Shown here: positions 58,491-64,000 of the stretch, in pieces
Numbering within the stretch: the stretch's first letter is position 1
Layout: the number at the start of each line of letters is the position of its first letter
Assembly (NCBI RefSeq): GCF_014349155.1
Contig: NZ_JACSIT010000118.1
Location: 1 to 64,000, forward strand
DNA length: 64,000 nucleotides
Direction of reading: 5' to 3'
Origin: Neolewinella lacunae
Lineage (GTDB): Bacteria > Bacteroidota > Bacteroidia > Chitinophagales > Saprospiraceae
Program-made: the position numbers and the translations under genes
Notes under the pieces: model-generated
Databases searched by the model: none
The model's input: the letters and a program-made list of their open reading frames with translations, nothing else
What the model was told of the DNA's origin: nothing

Positions 58491-59915
58491 ATGTATTTCC
58501 TCCAACTCAAATTTGAGCTCCGGCGGCTGGCCCGCAGTCCACTCACCTGGCTCTTGTTGCTTTGCTTGCTGGTATTTTTTGGCTTCAGCTTTTACAGCAG
58601 CAGCCAGCACCTTCACCGCAAGGCGGAATCGGTAAACGCCATGCTGGAGGCACAACAAAAAGAACTGACTGCTCAAAGCCTGCTGGCCGATAGCCTCCGA
58701 CGGGGAACGGCTGAAGTAGCGGGCTGGTGGCAAGACCCCACCAACCCGATCGTGGTGGGCGGCATCTGGCGAGGCGGCCGGGTAGTGGTGGTTCCTCCGC
58801 AGCCAAACAACTACCTGGCATTGGGCATGCAGGATTTGCGGCCAGACGCCTGGTTGCTCCGCATGACGGGTAAACAAGCCCGGGGCGACGTTGAATTCGA
58901 AAACCCCGTCAACCTCAGCTTTGGGGCCTTCGACCTGGCCTTCGTCATCGCCTTTTTACTCCCCCTGCTCGTGATTGCGCTTTCCTTCGACCTGATTTCG
59001 GCGGAGCGGGAGCTGGGTACCCTACCGATGCTGCGGGCACAACCCGTAATGGGCCGGAAACTCTTTTTTGCCAAGGCCCTGGCCAGGTTCAGCCTCTTGG
59101 CGGCAGCTGCCCTACTGGCTTTGCTGCCGTTTTTCCTTCTGGCGGGCGTGTCTCCCTTCAGTGCGGCGGGCCTCGGAACGGTAGTACTAGTTTTGCTCAG
59201 TCTCTTGCTGTGGTTTTTGGTGGCATTGGGGATCAACCTGTTGGGCGGAAATTCGGCGGTAAATGCCCTGCAGTGCGTAGGAGCCTGGTTGATTATCGCG
59301 CTTTTATTACCCGTATTGGCCAATATGCTTTCCGAAAAGCTCAGCCCCATCCCGTCGAGGGCCGCCTTCCTTAACTCGGAGCGGGCCACCGATAAATACC
59401 TGGAGGAAAGCCGCGAAGACCGGCTAAGCGCTTTTTACCAGCAACACCCCAACTACGAGCGAAAAAGCGAGGAAGAGCAGGACTGGCGCGATTACTACCG
59501 CGAACTTTTGGGTCTGATGCCGCAGGAAGATGCCATTCGCGACAGCATCAACCGGCCCTTCGACGAGCAAATTGCCGCGCAGGAAGCGCTGAGCGAAAAA
59601 CTACTCTGGCTCTCTCCCTCTTTGAGCATCTATGCCCAACTCGGTGTACTGGCTGGAACGGACCGCGAGGCCGGGCAATCCCTCGAAGCGGAAGCCGAGC
59701 AGCTGCGGCAGCGCTGGTCGGGCTGGTTCACCGATTTATTTATGGAGGAAAAGGCCGTAGACGCCAGTGCATATGCCGCCATCGCCGCCTTCCCCAGCAC
59801 GGTGGAGACTGAGCCCCCCAGCCCCAGCTACCGCGGAGTACTTGGTCTCCTTTTGCAATGTCTTCTCGCAGGAGCCTGGTGCTTCTGGGTGGCCCAACGG
59901 CGTATGGTACAATGA
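58491..59915 (+). CDS. DUF3526-type ABC permease, second
   Basis: A 474-residue partner of the preceding permease with the same architecture: one helix near residue 15-35, a periplasmic domain, helices at ~145-290 (including LAFVIAFLLPLLVIALSFDLIS) and a final helix ending at AWCFWVAQRR. SAERELGTLPMLRAQPV is the coupling segment. ATG 58491 is used; a TTG at 58485 is also possible. Its stop overlaps the start of the outer-membrane-type gene (ATGA), so all four genes are likely one operon. Confidence 0.88.
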   Translation: MYFLQLKFELRRLARSPLTWLLLLCLLVFFGFSFYSSSQHLHRKAESVNAMLEAQQKELTAQSLLADSLRRGTAEVAGWWQDPTNPIVVGGIWRGGRVVVVPPQPNNYLALGMQDLRPDAWLLRMTGKQARGDVEFENPVNLSFGAFDLAFVIAFLLPLLVIALSFDLISAERELGTLPMLRAQPVMGRKLFFAKALARFSLLAAAALLALLPFFLLAGVSPFSAAGLGTVVLVLLSLLLWFLVALGINLLGGNSAVNALQCVGAWLIIALLLPVLANMLSEKLSPIPSRAAFLNSERATDKYLEESREDRLSAFYQQHPNYERKSEEEQDWRDYYRELLGLMPQEDAIRDSINRPFDEQIAAQEALSEKLLWLSPSLSIYAQLGVLAGTDREAGQSLEAEAEQLRQRWSGWFTDLFMEEKAVDASAYAAIAAFPSTVETEPPSPSYRGVLGLLLQCLLAGAWCFWVAQRRMVQ

Positions 59916-62134
59916 GTCCAGGTACCTTCAGGATTTTGCTTTGCTGCCTCGTTTGCTGGGCGGCGCACCCAACTGCACTCCGCGCCCAGGCGGAATATGC
60001 AGGCAACTTCGCCTCCCCAGACCAGCGGCAGATCATCTACGCCAATCGGGTGCAGACCGGCCTTACCGTAGACGGAGCACTCAACGAAGCCGACTGGAAG
60101 GCAAGCCCACCCATCGACGATTTTTTCCGGATGGAACCCATCCAGGGCGGGCGCGTAAGTTTCCCCACCGAAGTACGCATCCTCTTCGATGAGAAAAACC
60201 TCTACGTCGGCGTATTTTGCCTGGATAGCCTCGGGCCGGACGGGGTGCGGGTACAGGACTTTCGCCGCGACTTCATCTACGGGGAAAACGACATTTTTTA
60301 TTTCCAGCTCGACCCCCAGAACCTTCAACGCTACTGCGTCTCTTTCCAAACCACCCCGCTGGGTACCCAACGTGATTTACAGGTGTTCAACGACGAACGG
60401 CGCGACAACGACTGGGACGCCCTCTGGGAAGTGAAGTCCAAAATCCTGCCCAACGGATGGTCTGCTGAATTCGTCATCCCCTTCAAAAGTCTCCGGTATG
60501 AACTGCCCCCCAACGGCGAGCCTACGTCATGGGGATTCACCGCCGCCCGCCTCGCCCGCCGCGAATACGAGCAAAGCGTCTTTCCGCCCATTCCCCAGTC
60601 TTTTTCCCCCTACCGCATGACCTACGCCGCCCAGTTGCGGGGCCTGGAATTGCCCAAACCGGGACTGAACATCCGCGTAAATCCTTACCTGCTCTACGGC
60701 GGATCACAAAACAGCCTCAACGGGCAGGCCACCACCGCCGAAAGCACTCCCAAGCTGGGAGGAGATGTAAAATGGGCACTCAATTCCCACGCGGTAGTGG
60801 ACCTGACCCTGAACACCGATTTTGCACAGGCAGACGTAGACCGCGCGGTAAATAACCTATCGCGCTTCAATGTTTTTTTTCCGGAGCGCAGACAGTTTTT
60901 CCTGGAAAACAGCGGCATTTTCCCCGACGGCAGCGGCATCTCTCCTTATTTCAGCCGCACCATTGGCCTCTCATCGAGTTCTTTTAATGCTGTGGCTACT
61001 CCCATCGATGTGGGCTTGCGCTACAACGACCGCAACGAGGAACGTGCCATCTCGGCAATGTACGTTCACCAACGGGCGGCCGGGGAAGCCGGCGGTGCCA
61101 GTTTTTCACTGGCGCGCTACCAACGCAACATCGGCAAGGAGGGCAACATCGGTGCCCTGCTTACCCACCGCTACGATGAGGCCGGCGAAACCCTCGCCCC
61201 CAATCACAACGCTACCTTTACGGTCGATTACTTGTTCCGGCCCAGTGACGTCTGGACCCTCAGCGGCCTCCTGACGGGCAGCTACGACGAAAGCAGCAGC
61301 CGGACCGGCCACGCGGGCAACGTCTTCGCCGGACGCAACAGCAACTCCTCCTACCTGGGTTGGTTAACAAAATGGGTATCGGCGGACTATGACCCTAAAA
61401 TGGGTTTCGTATTCGGCAAAGACATCATCCAGCACAACCCTGGCGGCTACTACATCTGGCGCAGTAAAAAAGAAGGCAGCCTCGTCCGCCGCGCCGATCC
61501 CGGCCTTTTCGTCAATTACTTTCAAAGTGCCACCGATGGCCGTTTTCAAATTCTCGAGCTCTACCTTTTCCCTGGCTATTTTTTCTTTCGCGACAACTCT
61601 TTTCTGGAATTATCCTTCACGCCCACCTGGCAGAACATCGATTTTGCGTTCGCCCCGCTCGGGATACCCATCGCCGAAGGAGACTACGCCTACACCCGTT
61701 ACCTGATCAACTACAACAGCGACCGAAGCCGCAAAATTTCCGGGAATTTACGTGCTGAATTCGGGGAATTCTTCGATGGCCGCCTGCTTACTTTCAACGC
61801 CGGTTTGCGGGCCGCTCCTTCGCCGCGGCTGGTCTTCACGGCAGATTATGAACTGAACCGCGCCCGCTCCCTGGGGCCATCGGCTACCGCTTCCGATGTA
61901 CATTTGTATTCCGTGGGGCTACGGCTGGCGGCCAACTCCCGCCTCCAGGGTACCGCCTTTTATCAGTACAATACCCTTACATCCAACGGCCGGATCAACG
62001 CCCGGATCAGTTGGGAATACCGCCCGCTTTCCTTCCTCTTCCTGGTTTTTAACGACAGCCGGGAAGACCTGGGGCTGGATCGCTTCACGCGGCAGGAGGT
62101 CATCGGGAAACTCAACTGGATGCGGCAGTTCTAG
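59912..62134 (+). CDS. DUF5916-type outer-membrane protein
   Basis: 740 residues with a signal peptide ending near LRAQA (residue 27). The N-terminal part (GLTVDGALNEADWKASPPIDDFF) is a CBM9-like carbohydrate/lipid-binding fold of the DUF5916 family, followed by a predicted beta-barrel (DFAQADVDRAVNNLSRFNVFFPERRQFFLEN) with alternating amphipathic strands to an aromatic C-terminus. DUF5916 proteins are usually annotated as unknown outer-membrane proteins. It starts inside the last codons of the permease (ATGA). Its link to metal control is new information from context. Confidence 0.86.
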   Translation: MSPGTFRILLCCLVCWAAHPTALRAQAEYAGNFASPDQRQIIYANRVQTGLTVDGALNEADWKASPPIDDFFRMEPIQGGRVSFPTEVRILFDEKNLYVGVFCLDSLGPDGVRVQDFRRDFIYGENDIFYFQLDPQNLQRYCVSFQTTPLGTQRDLQVFNDERRDNDWDALWEVKSKILPNGWSAEFVIPFKSLRYELPPNGEPTSWGFTAARLARREYEQSVFPPIPQSFSPYRMTYAAQLRGLELPKPGLNIRVNPYLLYGGSQNSLNGQATTAESTPKLGGDVKWALNSHAVVDLTLNTDFAQADVDRAVNNLSRFNVFFPERRQFFLENSGIFPDGSGISPYFSRTIGLSSSSFNAVATPIDVGLRYNDRNEERAISAMYVHQRAAGEAGGASFSLARYQRNIGKEGNIGALLTHRYDEAGETLAPNHNATFTVDYLFRPSDVWTLSGLLTGSYDESSSRTGHAGNVFAGRNSNSSYLGWLTKWVSADYDPKMGFVFGKDIIQHNPGGYYIWRSKKEGSLVRRADPGLFVNYFQSATDGRFQILELYLFPGYFFFRDNSFLELSFTPTWQNIDFAFAPLGIPIAEGDYAYTRYLINYNSDRSRKISGNLRAEFGEFFDGRLLTFNAGLRAAPSPRLVFTADYELNRARSLGPSATASDVHLYSVGLRLAANSRLQGTAFYQYNTLTSNGRINARISWEYRPLSFLFLVFNDSREDLGLDRFTRQEVIGKLNWMRQF

Positions 62135-62167
62135 CCCTCCCTACCCTGCTCTTTTATCCTTTTCCTG

Positions 62168-62183
62168 GCACCTGCGACCGCGC
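62168..62183 (+). repeat. Dispersed repeat copy (NN=AC), between convergent genes
   Basis: Matches the first 16 bases, followed by eight A instead of CC. It sits in the 57-bp gap between the stops of the DUF5916 gene and the oxidoreductase gene. Confidence 0.85.
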
Positions 62184-62191
62184 AAAAAAAA

Positions 62192-63472
62192 TTACGCCAA
62201 AGACGTCCGGTAAGCATCCCCCAGCAACCGGTTCGCCGCCGGGTCGTCCAGGAGGCGTTCCGTCGCGGGGTCCCAGTGCAGCGGCCGTTGCAGGCGATAG
62301 GCGATGTTGGCCAGCGTACAAATGCTCGCCGTGCGGTGGCCGGTTTCGGCCGGACAAATCACCGCGCTGCCCTCCTGGATGCCCCGGAAAAAATCGGCCA
62401 AATGGGCGATGTTGGGGTGTATCACATCCTTGTCCTTCCAATCGGCCCGGCGGATGAGGCCCTTGACGGTGCTGTCCACGAAGCCGCGGCTGACGTCCAA
62501 AGAACCCTCCGTGCCGATGAAGCGCACGGCGTTGCCCCGCCCGAAAGTGCGGTGTTCCACGCGGGTGCCGTCTTCGTAAAAGAAGGTGAGTCCCTGCTGG
62601 GGATTTATTCCGCTGGGCGGGAAAAAACGGGCGGGTCCGGTGCGGTCTTTATCGAGCGCCCACTGCACGATGTCGAACATGTGCGCGCCCCAGTCGGTGA
62701 CCATTCCGCCGCCGAATTCCGCAAAATCCCGCCATTTCGGCCAGATGTTTTGTTCCAGCGTAGGCGCGAGCAGGCCATTGAAGGGCCGCTGCACGGAACT
62801 GCCTATCCACTGTGGCCAGTCCAGTCCGGCGGGCAATGGCTCGGCGGGCAGGTCGAACGATCGCGGCGGCGGGCCTACGCTGACGAGCACCTCTTTGACT
62901 TGCCCGATTTTGCCGGCGCGGATGAGCGCCACGGCGTGCTGAAAGGTGAACTGCGAGCGTTGCATGCTCCCCGTTTGCAGGACCTTGCCGCTGCGGCGCA
63001 CGGCCTCGGCCACCGCCCTGCCCTCCTCGATGGTGTGGGCCAGGGGCTTTTCGCAGTACACGTGCAGGCCCCTGGCCAGGGCCGCCAGGCAGATGCTGGC
63101 GTGCTGGTGATCGGGCGTGGCGACGATGACCGCGTCCAGGCCGGGGTGCTCCAGCAGTTCCTGGTAGTTGCGGTAGCGTTTGATGTCGGCGGCCCCACCG
63201 GTGTCACTGCTGGCTTGCAATTTGTTTTGTTCGGCCACAAAATGCTCCAGCTTGGCGGCGTAGACGTCGCAGCCCGCCACCACCACGGCCGTATCCATTT
63301 GCGCAATCCGGCTGGCCAGTCCATTGGCCTGTTTGCCGGTGCCGATCACCCCGATCTGCAATTGCGCATTCGGGCTGTAGCCCCTAATGCCCGCCCGCGA
63401 CCACGAAGGCACCAGGGTGAGGCCCAGACTGGTCAGGGCGGCGTTTTTCAGGAATGTTCTGCGCTTGGTCAT
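62192..63472 (-). CDS. Gfo/Idh/MocA-family oxidoreductase, Tat-exported
   Basis: A 426-residue NAD(P)-dependent sugar-type oxidoreductase. A twin-arginine leader MTKRRTFLKNAALTSLGL heads the protein, so it is probably exported folded. The Rossmann start is IGVIGTGKQANGLASRI. The catalytic block is EKPLA (CEKPLAHT near residue 140) with downstream GGMVTDWGAHMFD and His. It belongs to the periplasmic oxidoreductases common in Bacteroidota and may modify sugars released by hydrolases. It is transcribed divergently from nothing visible; an AraC-type gene precedes it on the same strand after 150 bp. Confidence 0.92.
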   Translation of the reverse strand: MTKRRTFLKNAALTSLGLTLVPSWSRAGIRGYSPNAQLQIGVIGTGKQANGLASRIAQMDTAVVVAGCDVYAAKLEHFVAEQNKLQASSDTGGAADIKRYRNYQELLEHPGLDAVIVATPDHQHASICLAALARGLHVYCEKPLAHTIEEGRAVAEAVRRSGKVLQTGSMQRSQFTFQHAVALIRAGKIGQVKEVLVSVGPPPRSFDLPAEPLPAGLDWPQWIGSSVQRPFNGLLAPTLEQNIWPKWRDFAEFGGGMVTDWGAHMFDIVQWALDKDRTGPARFFPPSGINPQQGLTFFYEDGTRVEHRTFGRGNAVRFIGTEGSLDVSRGFVDSTVKGLIRRADWKDKDVIHPNIAHLADFFRGIQEGSAVICPAETGHRTASICTLANIAYRLQRPLHWDPATERLLDDPAANRLLGDAYRTSLA

Positions 63473-63557
63473 TTCCGCTCGGTTTTGCTTGGGGGCTTAA
63501 GGTAGGCATTTGGGTCCATTACTGGCGGAATTTGCTTGCGGAGGGTTTGGGGACAGC

Positions 63558-63602
63558 GGGCGCGGCCGCAGGTGCTCCCCCCCGACCCCCCGAAGGGGGG
63601 AG
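63558..63602 (-). repeat. Composite repeat C: 18-bp repeat plus C6-GAA-G6 hairpin
   Basis: 63558-63575 is a perfect 18-bp repeat (NN=GC), followed by T, seven C, GA, six C, GAA and six G to 63600. It is 21 bp past the stop of the AraC-type gene, the same placement as after araB at 1390. Confidence 0.9.
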
Positions 63603-63622
63603 TAGGTTGGAGGAGCAATGCA

Positions 63623-64000
63623 TCAAGGCAAAGACCCCCGGTATTGCAAAGGTGAAGTGCCCACAATCCTTTTGAAAAAGCGGTTAAAATTGGAGACGTT
63701 GTTAAAGCCCGAAGCGAAGCAGATCTCACAAACGTTCATTTCCGTCTGCATCAGCAGATTGCAGGCATGACTGACGCGCAACTCGTTGATGAACTGTAGC
63801 ACCGTCTTCTGGGTGTTGGTCTTGAAGTAGCGGCAGAAGGCCTGTTCCGACATATTCGCTTGCTCAGCCACCTCACTCAGGGTGATTTTCTGCACGTAGT
63901 TGTTGCGGATGAAGTTGATCGATTCACTCAGTCGCTCCGATTTCTTCACGTTCAGCGGCTGCTGCGTGGAGGGGACGAAAAGGTTTTGCACTTCGGAGGT
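63623..64000 (-). CDS. AraC-family regulator, N-terminus beyond window
   Basis: The frame is open to the window edge, so only the last ~125 residues are visible. They form the whole AraC DNA-binding domain: first helix-turn-helix EVAEQANMSEQAFCRYFK, second EICFASGFNNVSNFNRFFKR, and the end GTSPLQYR. The missing N-terminal part is probably a cupin-like sugar-sensing domain. It lies upstream of the oxidoreductase gene on the same strand and may control it. Confidence 0.88.
   Translation of the reverse strand, partial: TSEVQNLFVPSTQQPLNVKKSERLSESINFIRNNYVQKITLSEVAEQANMSEQAFCRYFKTNTQKTVLQFINELRVSHACNLLMQTEMNVCEICFASGFNNVSNFNRFFKRIVGTSPLQYRGSLP

Noticed and set aside
857-63602. CRISPR array made of the dispersed 18-bp sequence
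   Set aside because: Copies are kilobases apart, in both orientations and inside genes, with no regular spacers and no cas genes.
857-63602. Chi or KOPS-like polarity motif
   Set aside because: Orientation is balanced over 64 kb (about 11 to 8), whereas such motifs are strongly skewed along the chromosome.

Overview
The window reads as a chromosome segment of a GC-rich, aerobic, polysaccharide-degrading Bacteroidota, most likely a Saprospiria/Lewinella-type organism. The support is a SusC/SusD pair with a divergent hybrid two-component regulator, promoters of the TTG...TAnnTTTG type, DUF2141, DUF5916 and DUF3526 proteins, and a tricorn-like protease. The lineage is inferred from gene content only.

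Layout. (1) 1-3129 (-): araB then araA (cut by the left edge), L-arabinose catabolism. (2) 3410-6640 (+): exported tricorn-like protease. (3) 6750-14853 (+): TetR regulator, then a tightly packed set of ECF sigma factor, DUF2141 protein, TolC-like channel, HlyD-like adaptor, two ABC ATPases and two ABC-2 permeases, a YbhGFSR-like efflux machine. (4) 28217-14922 (-): a 15-gene operon for a cytosolic group 2a-type uptake [NiFe] hydrogenase (small and large subunits, maturation protease, HypA, B, F, C, D, E, TPR and NHL-repeat proteins, a nickel-permease-like protein and three small unknowns). (5) 28537-29688 (+): an exported carboxypeptidase-D-like-fold protein behind a BlaI-type palindrome. (6) 29738-44250: a polysaccharide utilization locus (SusC, SusD, three GH43, one GH2; divergent hybrid regulator), probably for arabinose-containing glycans feeding AraA/AraB. 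(7) 44597-47713: stress protein, AhpD-like protein, a further GH43. (8) 47812-62134: a Fur-family regulator (Zur-like) and three promoters sharing a 15-bp palindrome, driving a lipoprotein, a MerC/ABC/His-rich FtsX set followed by DUF3299 and a thioredoxin-reductase-like flavoprotein, and an ABC/DUF3526/DUF3526/DUF5916 operon. An AraC-type membrane regulator and a serine hydrolase lie between them. (9) 62192-64000 (-): a Gfo/Idh/MocA oxidoreductase and an AraC-type regulator cut by the right edge.

The most unusual signal is not a gene. An 18-bp sequence, GCACCTGCGNNCGCGCCC, occurs 19 times plus three decayed copies (about one per 3 kb), on both strands, half between genes and half inside reading frames, in five different frames. 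Some copies form inverted pairs, and three are fused to a C6-GAA-G6 hairpin. Its density and behaviour resemble DNA uptake sequences of naturally competent bacteria, although a protein-binding site or repeat family is also possible. The second notable signal is the shared palindrome of the predicted zinc regulon.
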